Shown: positions 7,131 to 13,976 of the stretch, in pieces
How positions within the stretch are numbered: position 1 is the stretch's first letter
Layout of the letters: every line of letters begins with the position of its first letter
Source of the DNA: Candidatus Scatousia excrementipullorum
Lineage (GTDB): Bacteria; Cyanobacteriota; Vampirovibrionia; Gastranaerophilales; Gastranaerophilaceae
DNA length: 22,386 nt
Assembly (NCBI GenBank): GCA_017694215.1
Contig: JADIND010000198.1
Coordinates: forward strand, 1-22,386
Direction of reading: 5' to 3'
The notes under the pieces: generated by a model
Database searches by the model: none
What the model was told of the DNA's origin: nothing
Seen by the model: the letters and a program-made list of their open reading frames with translations, nothing else
Translations under genes and position numbers: made by a program

Positions 7131-7149
7131 AAACCGGAAGGAGTAAGTA

Positions 7150-8256
7150 ATGGAAATATTAATATTTATGGCAGGTTTTTTGATTGGCGGTATCGCTGTT
7201 TATGTGCCGTTTTTTATAAGCCGGAAAAGTGAAACTAAATCTAAAGAACTGTTGTTTGAACAAACAAAACTTCTGTTTGAAAATATGGTAAATTCCGTTG
7301 TGAAAGACAGTTCCAGAGAATTAAACGAGCAAAATCAAATTAAGCTTGAAGAATTTTACAAACGATTTAAAGAAAAAATAGAAGACTTTGAAAAGCGTTC
7401 ACAAGAAAATTTCAAAACTGAGGCAGAAAAGTTTACTCGATTCGACGAGAATATAAAATCTTTTCTGGAAGCCGGCAATAAGATTTCACAGGATACAAAT
7501 GCTCTTGTTAAAGTTATGAAGTCAGATAACCGTACACAGGGACACTGGGGCGAAATTGTTCTGGAAAAAGTTTTGGAGATGTCTGGATTAAGAAAAGGAG
7601 AGGAATATAAAATTCAAGCAGGCATTAGCGAAGGCAGGCCTGATGCCACTGTTTTTCTGCCGGAAGGCAGACGGGTTTATATTGATGCAAAAACATCTTT
7701 CGCTTCCTGGGATAGTTATGTGAATGCACAAACAGAGGAAGAAAAAGAAGTTTACCTTAAACAATTTATGGATTCCGTAAAATCTCATATAGCAGGGCTT
7801 GCAAAACGTGAATATTCAGCAGATGAAAAATCTCCTGATTATGTATTAATGTTTATTCCGATTGAGGGGTGTTATTCAATGATGTTTTGCGAAAATTGTA
7901 CTCTCTGGAATTTAGCCTGGAAAAATGGGATTATGCCGGTATCTCCGTCGACTTTGCTTGCGGCTTTAAAGATAATCAATTCTTTTTATGTTGTTGACAG
8001 GCAGAATAAGAATGCAATGGAGATTTCTACCATTTGTGCCGGAATGCTTGACAAATTTGCGGCACTTTTACAGGATTTATTGAAAATTCGTACAAATCTT
8101 GAGTCTACGCTTAAAAAGCTGAACGGGGCTGGGAATATATTAACTCAGATAGAAAAAATCAAAAAGCTCGGCGTAGTAATGTCAAAAGATATTCCGGAAC
8201 TTCCTGCGGAATTTTCAGAAGAAACAGTTAGCGGTGATGCTCAATCGCAAGAATAA
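7150..8256 (+). CDS. rmuC: RmuC-family DNA recombination protein
   Basis: 368 aa, with a strong GGAAGGAG ribosome-binding site seven bases before the ATG. An N-terminal membrane anchor (about 3-23) is followed by a coiled coil (about 30-120). The RmuC domain then includes GHWGE (131-135), RPDATVFLPEGRRVYIDAKTS (163-183) and YVLMFIPIEGCYSMMF. D165, D179 and K181 fit the PD-(D/E)xK nuclease-like core suggested for this family. RmuC limits inversions at short inverted repeats in E. coli; its biochemical activity is not well established. The last 29 bases overlap the convergent XRE regulator gene. The gene appears to stand alone, with a long structured leader. Confidence 0.93.
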   Translation: MEILIFMAGFLIGGIAVYVPFFISRKSETKSKELLFEQTKLLFENMVNSVVKDSSRELNEQNQIKLEEFYKRFKEKIEDFEKRSQENFKTEAEKFTRFDENIKSFLEAGNKISQDTNALVKVMKSDNRTQGHWGEIVLEKVLEMSGLRKGEEYKIQAGISEGRPDATVFLPEGRRVYIDAKTSFASWDSYVNAQTEEEKEVYLKQFMDSVKSHIAGLAKREYSADEKSPDYVLMFIPIEGCYSMMFCENCTLWNLAWKNGIMPVSPSTLLAALKIINSFYVVDRQNKNAMEISTICAGMLDKFAALLQDLLKIRTNLESTLKKLNGAGNILTQIEKIKKLGVVMSKDIPELPAEFSEETVSGDAQSQE

Positions 8257-8545
8257 TATCTTTAATTAAAGGGAGGTGTTTTCTGTCAGTGGCTTTGATA
8301 AGCTCAATAAGACAAAGCCGCAAATCGTCCCTTTCTTTTATTCTTATATTAAAAAATTCATTAACGTCAAACTCCAAAACTTCCGCAATTCTGATAAACG
8401 TATCAAGAGAAGGATAGGAATTTCCGGTTTCAATAATACTCATCTGGCGGGGTGAAATATATATCAATTCGGATAATTTTTCCTGCGAGATACCCCTTTC
8501 AATACGAATTTGTTTGATTTGTTTCCCTAGAATCTTCTTGTCCAC
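8228..8545 (-). CDS. XRE/Cro-family transcriptional regulator
   Basis: 105 aa. It starts at GTG (8545), chosen because AGAGGT lies seven bases upstream and the protein then opens with the helix-turn-helix. The domain (about 5-62) reads IKQIRIERGISQEKLSELIYISPRQMSIIETGNSYPSLDTFIRIAEVL, a typical XRE fold. The C-terminal 40 residues are helical and charged, with no recognised ligand domain. The gene diverges from the prepilin gene, with 126 bases between the two starts containing both promoters and a TATCA/TGATA inverted repeat. Control of itself and of the pilin is therefore plausible but not shown. Its 3' end overlaps rmuC. Confidence 0.9.
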   Translation of the reverse strand: MDKKILGKQIKQIRIERGISQEKLSELIYISPRQMSIIETGNSYPSLDTFIRIAEVLEFDVNEFFNIRIKERDDLRLCLIELIKATDRKHLPLIKDIILAIEHHR

Positions 8546-8571
8546 TTGCGTACCTCTTAATCAAGTATATG

Positions 8572-8599
8572 AGTATATTACGAATTCTTTATGATACAA
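8572..8599 (-). promoter_or_regulatory. Promoter of the XRE regulator gene
   Basis: On the minus strand TTGTAT (8594-8599), a 16-base spacer and TATACT (8572-8577) precede the GTG start by 26 bases. Confidence 0.6.
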
Positions 8600-8611
8600 A
8601 TATCAAAAATC

Positions 8612-8640
8612 TTGACAAAATGATATTCATATGTAATAAT
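8612..8640 (+). promoter_or_regulatory. Promoter of the prepilin gene with flanking inverted repeat
   Basis: TTGACA (8612-8617), 17 bases, then AATAAT (8635-8640) preceded by TG at 8632-8633 (extended -10). TATCA (8601-8605) and TGATA (8621-8625) bracket the -35 and could be a repressor site for the divergent XRE protein. The leader would be about 25 bases with GGAGG at 8662-8666. Confidence 0.75.
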
Positions 8641-8671
8641 AAACATGTGAACTATTATAACGGAGGTATAA

Positions 8672-9340
8672 ATGTTAAAGAGTTTTAGAGGCGGCTTCAC
8701 ACTTGCTGAAGTCTTGATTACATTAGGTATTATCGGCGTTGTAGCAGCTATGACAATGCCGACATTGTTGAACTCAACAAACGGTGCACAGTACAGAACA
8801 GCTTACAAAAAAGCTTTGTCAGTATTGTCACAGGCAGTAGTTTTGAACGTAGCTCTTGATGACTATGACTTGTCACAAACATCTGCTGGTGTTGACGCGG
8901 ATGAAACAAATATTTACAATTTATTTATGAATCGTATGAATGTTGTAAAAACTTCAGCCGGTGGTGGTGATGGTGAAGGCTGGGTAGCGTCAAATGATGA
9001 GACGGTTAAGTTTGGCTCTAAGGCTACAACCGGTAACTATACATTATTTTTTAACGATGGTATAACTTTTAATTTTAATTCTAATGATTCTGGTTGTACG
9101 GCTGGTTCAGGTAACGGTACTGTTCCTGAAAAAATTTGCTATGGTTATATTGATGTAAACGGTGCAAAAAATCCTAACAAGCTTGTTACATGCGACGGAG
9201 AAGCTCCGGCAGATTATGATAAAGTTGTAAATGATTGTACCGTAACAAATCCAACTGATATGTATCCTGTTAAATTTTACGACCAATCAATTCTGCCGAA
9301 TTCTTCAGCAGCAGAAGCTGTATTATACGGCGGCAAATAA
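8672..9340 (+). CDS. Type IV prepilin / pseudopilin-like protein
   Basis: 222 aa. The short leader MLKSFRGG ends at a prepilin peptidase site, with cleavage predicted between G8 and F9. FTLAEVLITLGIIGVVAAMTMPTLL (9-33) forms the conserved hydrophobic helix, and E13 is the +5 glutamate used in pilus assembly. The globular part contains GYIDVNGAKNPNK, four cysteines likely to form disulfides, and a C-terminal YPVKFYDQSILPNSSAAEAVLYGGK-like end seen as one continuous fold. The product is exported and assembled by a type IV pilus or type II secretion-like machine, which is not in this window. It is a single gene between a strong promoter with a GGAGG site and a strong terminator. It may be a major or a minor pilin. 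Confidence 0.93.
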   Translation: MLKSFRGGFTLAEVLITLGIIGVVAAMTMPTLLNSTNGAQYRTAYKKALSVLSQAVVLNVALDDYDLSQTSAGVDADETNIYNLFMNRMNVVKTSAGGGDGEGWVASNDETVKFGSKATTGNYTLFFNDGITFNFNSNDSGCTAGSGNGTVPEKICYGYIDVNGAKNPNKLVTCDGEAPADYDKVVNDCTVTNPTDMYPVKFYDQSILPNSSAAEAVLYGGK

Positions 9341-9424
9341 TGAATTCTAAACCCTTTCAGGGTTAGGGTTTGAAAAAAGATACTTTTTTAACAAAGTAAA
9401 ATCGAAAATCGAATGAATTTTTAT

Positions 9425-9457
9425 CGGGCTGAGAGAGTACGCTCAGCCCGTTCTTTT
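9425..9457 (+). terminator. Intrinsic terminator of the prepilin gene
   Basis: CGGGCTGAG (9425-9433) pairs perfectly with CTCAGCCCG (9442-9450), with an eight-base loop followed by TTCTTTT. Confidence 0.92.
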
Positions 9458-9505
9458 GGGGTTATAGAATCAAAGTCTTTCTTGTAAGAGCGAGAAAAAC
9501 AGTCT

Positions 9506-9550
9506 GCCTCCCTTCTTAAGTGAGTTGGCACGAAGTGCCGGAGGGTTTTT
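9506..9550 (+). repeat. Hairpin repeat family, copy 2
   Basis: CCTCC (9507-9511) pairs with GGAGG (9540-9544) around the core GGCAC-gaa-GTGCC (9527-9539), followed by a T-rich end. Core and flank are nearly identical to copy 1. Confidence 0.75.
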
Positions 9551-9552
9551 CG

Positions 9553-9608
9553 ATACTCCGTAATCACAAACGCCATGTCATCCTGAAAGCGTAGAAAAAT
9601 CAGTTGAG
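9553..9608 (+). repeat. Partial copy of the CATCCTGAA dispersed repeat
   Basis: It matches, with gaps, the part of the duplicated block around 10078-10141: CGTAATCACA, then CATGTCATCCTGAA, then AAAATC and GTTGAG. Confidence 0.6.
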
Positions 9609-9620
9609 CCTTTTCAGTAA

Positions 9621-9691
9621 TGTAGGTTTTGGTAATCTCTGATTACCGAAACATTTTTGTTGTGGTAAATTAAAATTTACCACAACCTACA
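9621..9691 (+). repeat. Nested palindromic (cloverleaf-like) element
   Basis: An outer stem TGTAGGTT (9621-9628)/AACCTACA (9684-9691) encloses two hairpins. The first is GGTAATC (9631-9637)/GATTACC (9641-9647). The second is a 13-bp perfect stem (9659-9671/9674-9686) whose last three bases overlap the outer stem. A MITE-like or structured-RNA nature is inferred. Confidence 0.7.
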
Positions 9692-9692
9692 G

Positions 9693-9722
9693 ACTGGCGG
9701 TACGAAGTACCGGAAGGTTTTA
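9693..9722 (+). repeat. Hairpin repeat family, copy 3 with compensatory change
   Basis: The core is GGTAC-gaa-GTACC (9699-9711) followed by GGAAGGTTTT. Compared with copies 1 and 2, the middle C-G pair has become T-A on both sides, keeping the stem and loop. Confidence 0.72.
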
Positions 9723-9788
9723 TAGAAGGTGCCGAAACCTTGGTTTCTGCTCACTTGTTTCTTTTGATCGCGTGTTTTCTTTTCTTTC

Positions 9789-9834
9789 GTCTGTTTCTTT
9801 TCTTTTTCATCGCAAAAAAAGAAAAGAAACAGAC
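9789..9834. repeat. 19-bp perfect hairpin of pyrimidine/purine arms
   Basis: The left arm 9789-9807 (GTCTG then C/T only) pairs perfectly with 9816-9834 around an eight-base loop, CATCGCAA. The preceding 40 bases repeat similar TTTCTTTT units. There is no adjacent gene to terminate. Confidence 0.75.
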
Positions 9835-10000
9835 ATAATAAATAATGTATTTATTGATGAGAAAATCCCCCTTTTCTTCCCCCTTTAAAAAGGTGGCTAA
9901 GCCTTTGTTATACTTATAAGTTTTTTATCATGTTCATTTCTTTTCTTCTTGGTTGTCGGCATTAAACGTGTCTTCGCCAATGCTCCGCCATTAAAAGTAG

Positions 10001-10019
10001 GTTGGGCCTTCAGCCCAAC
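10001..10019. repeat. Small GC-rich hairpin
   Basis: GTTGGGC (10001-10007) pairs with GCCCAAC (10013-10019) around CTTCA, within a stretch reading TAGGTTGGGC. It resembles small dispersed palindromes. Confidence 0.6.
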
Positions 10020-10039
10020 AATGAATATTCACGCCCGCC

Positions 10040-10224
10040 CCCTCACCCTAACCCTCTCCCGTAGGGCGAGGGAATACTCTGCGTAATCACACAGCCATCG
10101 CATCATGTCATCCTGAACTGGCTGTAAAATCCGTTGAGACGAACTCGAAACGTGATTTTATGCCCCTACCTGGTGTTTCAGGATATTGGAATAGAGAATT
10201 ACCCCTCACCCTAACCCTCTCCCG
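10040..10224 (+). repeat. Duplicated intergenic block, copy A
   Basis: The order of landmarks is CCCGTAGGGCGAGGGAAT, CGTAATCACA, GCATCATGT, AAAATCCGTTGAGACGAA, CCCCTACCTGGTGTTTCAG, GGAATAGAGAATTACCCC and CTCTCCCG. The same order occurs at 10369-10542. An open frame across this area is translated repeat and is not a gene. Confidence 0.8.
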
Positions 10225-10368
10225 TCTTGGATTTGCTCCACGCTCACAGAGTGTCGCCTCCGAGCTGCCGCTCTGCGGGCTTCATCTGCTCGCTATCCGG
10301 ATTCGTTCCTCTCACAAAACGATACTCAATCGTTTTGTTCGGCAGAGTGCTCCATCCGTACGCAAATC
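10225..10368. mobile_element. Possible small insert splitting the repeat block
   Basis: GC-richer sequence lies between CTCTCCCG and CCCGTAGGG. GGATTTGC (10229-10236) and GCAAATCC (10362-10369) form 8-base inverted ends. Inside is a 10-bp hairpin, ACAAAACGAT/ATCGTTTTGT (10314-10338). No coding capacity. The mobile nature is inferred. Confidence 0.35.
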
Positions 10369-10542
10369 CCCCGTAGGGAGAGGGAATATTATGCGTCATT
10401 GCGGGCTCCGACCCGCAATCGCATTACCGCAGCATCATGTGGCTGCAAAATCCGTTGAAACGAAGTCAAAACGTGATTTTAGCCCCTACCTGGTGTTTCA
10501 GAATCTCGGAATAGAGAATTACCCCCACCCTGCCCTCTCCCG
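10369..10542 (+). repeat. Duplicated intergenic block, copy B
   Basis: Shares the landmarks of copy A in the same order, with some substitutions and a shorter middle. It contains its own hairpin, ATTGCGGG (10398-10405)/CCCGCAAT (10412-10419). Confidence 0.8.
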
Positions 10543-10583
10543 CAAGGGACGAGGGAAAACCCAAGCAACCGTAACGAAGTGAA

Positions 10584-10617
10584 GGTGAGGTGACATGTAA
10601 GCGTCAGAGGGTTTTAT
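10584..10617 (+). repeat. Degenerate copy of the hairpin repeat family
   Basis: GGTGAC, a short loop, GTCA and GAGGGTTTT follow the same order as copies 1-3, with a weaker stem. It ends four bases before the radA -35 box. Confidence 0.45.
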
Positions 10618-10620
10618 ATT

Positions 10621-10649
10621 TTGACATATAGATTACTATTGTCTATAAT
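10621..10649 (+). promoter_or_regulatory. Full-consensus sigma-70 promoter of radA, predicting a leaderless mRNA
   Basis: TTGACA (10621-10626), exactly 17 bases, TATAAT (10644-10649), then six bases to the ATG at 10656. Transcription would start at or within a base or two of the start codon. There is no Shine-Dalgarno. Confidence 0.9.
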
Positions 10650-10655
10650 CATTCT

Positions 10656-12029
10656 ATGGCTAAAGTTAAATCAAAATGGGTTTGTTCCGAATGCGGTTAT
10701 GAAACCGCAGGTTATCTTGGCAAATGTCCCGAATGCGGCTCTTGGGGTAGTCTTGTTGAAGAAGTTCAATACTCTGAAAAACTTCCTAATGCAGCGGCAA
10801 ATGAGTTTATAAATACAGAAAAACCTGCCTTGCTAAAAGATATTAAGGTTGGTGAAGGCGTCAGAGTAAGCACAAATATTTCCGAATTTGACAGAATTCT
10901 CGGAGGAGGATTTGTGCAAGGTTCTCTTGTTCTGCTTGCAGGTGATCCGGGTATCGGTAAATCCACTATTACTCTGCAAACCTGCGGTGAATTATGTAAA
11001 TCCGGGAAAAAGGTGCTTTATGTCTCTGCGGAAGAAAGTGCAAGCCAGCTTAAACTCCGTGCTGACCGTCTGGAAATTAATTCGGATTCTCTTTACATAT
11101 ATCCGCAGACAAATATGGAAAATATTAAAATCCAGATTGAAGAACTGGCTCCTGATTTTGTTGTTGTTGACAGTATTCAGGCAATTTATTCAAACAATGT
11201 GCCGAGTTCTGCAGGCTCTGTTTCCCAAATTCGTGAGTGCTGTAATATTTTAATGCATATTGCAAAAAGTAAGAATATTACAACAATAGTCATCGGTCAT
11301 GTGACAAAAGACGGCAGTATTGCCGGCCCGAAAGTTCTTGAACATATGGTTGATACTGTTATTTATTTTGAAGGTGATAAATATAAATCTTACAGAATGC
11401 TGCGTTCAATGAAAAATCGTTTCGGCAATACTTCTGAAGTCGGTATTTTCGAGATGAACGCTAAAGGTTTAAGATGTGTAAGTAATCCGAACGAACTTTT
11501 TCTTAATGAACGTTCTCAGGTTGCCGCTCCGGGAAGTGCTATTGTAGTTACAAATGAAGGAACAAGACCGCTTATGGTTGAAATTCAGGCCCTGGTCGGC
11601 ACAACTTCTTACCCTTCACCGAGAAGGGTTACAAATGGTGTTGATATAAGCAGACTTCATCAGATTCTGGCTGTTTTGGAAAAAAGAGTCGGACTTAATC
11701 TTTCCAAACAGGATGTTTATGTTAATGTTATGGGCGGTATTGAGGTTGATGAACCTAGTGCGGATTTAGGTATTGCTCTTGCCGTAGCAACCTGTGCAAG
11801 AGATGTTGTGGTGGACAGTCAGACTGTTATTATCGGCGAAATAGGGCTTTCAGGTGAAATTCATCCCGTAAATAATATTGAAAAAAGACTGAATGAGGCT
11901 GCCGCCGCAGGGTTTAAAAAAGCTATTATCCCTTATGCGAACGATGTTCCGGATGATTTGAAAAAAATTGAAACAGTTAAAGTTAAACGCTTAATGGATG
12001 CTATTGCTGCCTGCGTTTCAGCTCAATAG
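10656..12029 (+). CDS. radA: RadA/Sms DNA repair ATPase
   Basis: 457 aa, full length. The N-terminal zinc finger is C10-x2-C13 ... C24-x2-C27. The RecA-like domain has Walker A GDPGIGKS (96-103), Walker B VVVDS (169-173) and the RadA-specific KNRFG (253-257). The C-terminal third is a Lon-like domain (VNVMGGIEVDEPSADLGIALA; IGEIGLSGEIHPVNNIEKRL). RadA drives branch migration and processing of recombination intermediates together with RecA. The start is the canonical one because the zinc finger begins ten residues in. It has its own consensus promoter directly at the start codon and is followed 53 bases later by a sensor kinase on the same strand, with no terminator visible between them. Confidence 0.97.
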   Translation: MAKVKSKWVCSECGYETAGYLGKCPECGSWGSLVEEVQYSEKLPNAAANEFINTEKPALLKDIKVGEGVRVSTNISEFDRILGGGFVQGSLVLLAGDPGIGKSTITLQTCGELCKSGKKVLYVSAEESASQLKLRADRLEINSDSLYIYPQTNMENIKIQIEELAPDFVVVDSIQAIYSNNVPSSAGSVSQIRECCNILMHIAKSKNITTIVIGHVTKDGSIAGPKVLEHMVDTVIYFEGDKYKSYRMLRSMKNRFGNTSEVGIFEMNAKGLRCVSNPNELFLNERSQVAAPGSAIVVTNEGTRPLMVEIQALVGTTSYPSPRRVTNGVDISRLHQILAVLEKRVGLNLSKQDVYVNVMGGIEVDEPSADLGIALAVATCARDVVVDSQTVIIGEIGLSGEIHPVNNIEKRLNEAAAAGFKKAIIPYANDVPDDLKKIETVKVKRLMDAIAACVSAQ

Positions 12030-12082
12030 ATTTATCTTTGTTACAATTTTGCAAATGTGTAATTTGTTGCTACCATTAAATT

Positions 12083-13777
12083 ATGGGATATATTTTACTT
12101 CTATCGGACAGAAAAGATTATGCCGCAAATCTGGAGAAACTGTTTTCTCAAAACAGATTGGAGTTTTCTGTATGTTCAGATTGCGGTTATGTTGAAGATT
12201 TAATCAGTGCAAAAATTCCGGATATTTTGATTCTTGACCTTTTGTCAGATAGTATTGATTTTAAAAAACTTGCTAAAAAAATTAAGCCGTTTTGTGAAAA
12301 ATCATCTGTTCTATTGAACGGCAGCAACTCTTTTTCAGATAAAGATCTGCTTAAAACCGCAAATGCCGTTATTACAGAAGATATGAATACGGACTTGATT
12401 CTCGGCGTAGTCGATATGAATTTGAGAATGAAAAAATCTCTTGAAAGACTTTCCGAAACAAACAGAGATTTAGCGGACAGCTTATACCGGCTTAATGCCC
12501 TTTATAGTACAAGTTCACAGTTCGCAGGAACCCTTGACAAGAAAAAACTTATTAATTTCATGATTGAAGGTATTGATAAATCTTTGAGTTTTTCTCTTAC
12601 CTGTACTCTTTCTTTTTGTACGGAAGATAAACCTGTTTTGCTGATAAATTCGCTTTATGATTTGTCCGATGAACTAACTAATGCATTAAAACTAAGAACA
12701 GTACTGCATTATAAAGGGATGTTTGAGGATAATAATTTTCCTTATGAAGTTGATGCGGAATCTTTAAAGGTTATAAAACATATTAAATATCCTGCAAATA
12801 AGTTTAATTTTAATCTGTTTCAGTTTGATAATATGTTTGCTCCCGTAAAACTCGGAGAAACTATTTTTGGATGTGTGGAAATATTTAAAGATGCTCCTTT
12901 TTCAACGGAAGATGCCACTTGCTTCCAGACTATAGCTCAGCAGGTTACTTTACCTTTAAAAAGTGCAACACTCTATCAGGAAATAAAAGAAACAAATCTG
13001 AAACTCGAAAAACTTGAGCGGCTGAAGTCAGAATTTATTTCTATCGTTTCTCATGAACTGAGAACCCCGCTTACGTCAATAAAAAATTCACTCGATATCC
13101 TTTTATCCGGTAAATGCGGCGAGATTAACGAGGCCGGAAATAAGTTTCTTGATATGGCAAAACGTAATGTGCAGCGGCTTTCCGGTATTATAAACGATTT
13201 GCTTGACCTTTCCAAAATCGAGGCGGGCAAAATGGATTTTCATTTCAAAAATATTAATATTCATCAGGTTATTGAGTACGTAAAATCAACGATTTCTATA
13301 CTTGCAAAGGAAAAAGGGTTGATTTTAAATGTGGAGGAGGCTGAAAATCTTCCGGAAATTTATGCTGATTCTCAGCGTTTGGAACAGGTTTTGACAAATC
13401 TCGTTTCAAATGCAATAAAATTTACGCCTGAAGGTAAAAGTATCACAATAACCTCTGAATTAAAAAATGCCTCTGATATTACGGTGCATCCGTATTTTCA
13501 GGAAGAAATAAACAGGCTTAAAGGTGATTATATAGTGGTGTCGGTTAAAGATGAGGGTATCGGTATTGCGGAAAAAGACTTGTTGAGAGCGTTTGATAAA
13601 TTTGCTCAGATTGAAAATTCTCTTTCCCGCAAAGTCGGCGGATCAGGTTTGGGTCTTCCGATTGCAAAGCAGCTGCTTGATGCTCATAACGGAGCTATCT
13701 GGTGTGACAGCACGCTTGAAAAAGGTTCGGATTTTTCTTTTGCTATTCCTGTTGCGGCTGTAAAAGTGTCTGCCTGA
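12083..13777 (+). CDS. Hybrid-like sensor histidine kinase (degenerate receiver, GAF, HisKA, HATPase)
   Basis: 564 aa, cytoplasmic. Residues 1-115 resemble a receiver domain (MGYILLLSDR; IPDILILDLLSD with D52), but the conserved Lys and acidic pair are not clear. A coiled coil (about 115-140) follows, then a GAF-like domain (about 145-298), a second coiled coil and the phosphoacceptor region FISIVSHELRTPLTSIK (His324). The ATPase domain has NLVSNAIKF (Asn443), KDEGIGI (489-495), FDKFAQIE and GGSGLGL (519-525), all intact. It should be an active kinase sensing a small ligand or redox cue through the GAF domain; no partner regulator is adjacent. There is no Shine-Dalgarno. A weak TACCAT box six bases before the ATG is compatible with a leaderless mRNA. 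Confidence 0.92.
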   Translation: MGYILLLSDRKDYAANLEKLFSQNRLEFSVCSDCGYVEDLISAKIPDILILDLLSDSIDFKKLAKKIKPFCEKSSVLLNGSNSFSDKDLLKTANAVITEDMNTDLILGVVDMNLRMKKSLERLSETNRDLADSLYRLNALYSTSSQFAGTLDKKKLINFMIEGIDKSLSFSLTCTLSFCTEDKPVLLINSLYDLSDELTNALKLRTVLHYKGMFEDNNFPYEVDAESLKVIKHIKYPANKFNFNLFQFDNMFAPVKLGETIFGCVEIFKDAPFSTEDATCFQTIAQQVTLPLKSATLYQEIKETNLKLEKLERLKSEFISIVSHELRTPLTSIKNSLDILLSGKCGEINEAGNKFLDMAKRNVQRLSGIINDLLDLSKIEAGKMDFHFKNINIHQVIEYVKSTISILAKEKGLILNVEEAENLPEIYADSQRLEQVLTNLVSNAIKFTPEGKSITITSELKNASDITVHPYFQEEINRLKGDYIVVSVKDEGIGIAEKDLLRAFDKFAQIENSLSRKVGGSGLGLPIAKQLLDAHNGAIWCDSTLEKGSDFSFAIPVAAVKVSA

Positions 13778-13924
13778 AAACTTACCGCGGGTAGTCGTCT
13801 TTTATTTCCCGGTTGTCAAGAAAAATAACCGCCCCGCAAAATAAACCGGCTTTTGTGGCCTGTTAGACTTAGTAGTTTTTCCGTAGCAACTCCGATTTTA
13901 AAACTCCTAAATATTTTCAGATAC

Positions 13925-13976
13925 ACTATTATAATAGTATAGAATACACATTGTTAATAGTATATGATGTAACTAT
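13925..13976 (+). promoter_or_regulatory. Palindromic operator and promoter region of the small XRE gene
   Basis: ACTATTATAATAGT (13925-13938) is a perfect 14-base palindrome. The same half-sites recur as ATAGT (13957-13961) and ACTAT (13972-13976), the latter overlapping the start codon. TATGAT (13963-13968) lies six bases before the ATG and TATAAT (13930-13935) lies inside the palindrome. This pattern suggests self-repression. Confidence 0.6.

Larger units (their letters stand above)
6776..7149. other. 374-base divergent intergenic region
   Basis: No coding frame is evident. From left to right it holds the leader of the minus-strand response regulator, a TGTATATACT box on the plus strand, a cluster of CCATGC/GCATGG segments ending in a T-run hairpin, a TATAAT box at 7020-7025 and a hairpin-rich leader before rmuC. 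Confidence 0.7.
9341..10655. other. 1.3-kb gene-free, repeat-rich intergenic region
   Basis: I see no credible protein-coding gene, tRNA or transposase here. The stretch contains the prepilin terminator, three or four copies of a hairpin repeat, a nested palindromic element (9621-9691), a 19-bp perfect hairpin (9789-9834), a small GTTGGGC/GCCCAAC hairpin (10001-10019), a duplicated block (about 10040-10224 and 10369-10542) separated by a GC-richer insert, and finally the radA promoter. It behaves like a sink for small mobile or palindromic elements. Confidence 0.8.

Noticed and set aside
10160..10582. Open frame of 140 codons in the repeat region
   Set aside because: It runs through both copies of the duplicated block and the insert. 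Its translation is just the repeats, it has no ribosome-binding site, and its base composition is unlike the neighbouring genes.
9341..10655. CRISPR array or insertion sequence
   Set aside because: The repeats are irregular in spacing and length, are palindromic, have no uniform spacers, and no transposase or cas gene is present.
13778..13924. Possible riboswitch or small RNA between the kinase and the XRE gene
   Set aside because: Some short stems can be drawn (CGGTT/AACCG, AACCGGC/GCCTGTT with a mismatch), but no known motif, no T-run hairpin and no consistent overall fold is visible.
13951..13974. TTG start for the small XRE gene
   Set aside because: It has no ribosome-binding site, adds residues not part of the domain, and lies in the operator-like repeats. 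The ATG at 13975 fits the promoter better.
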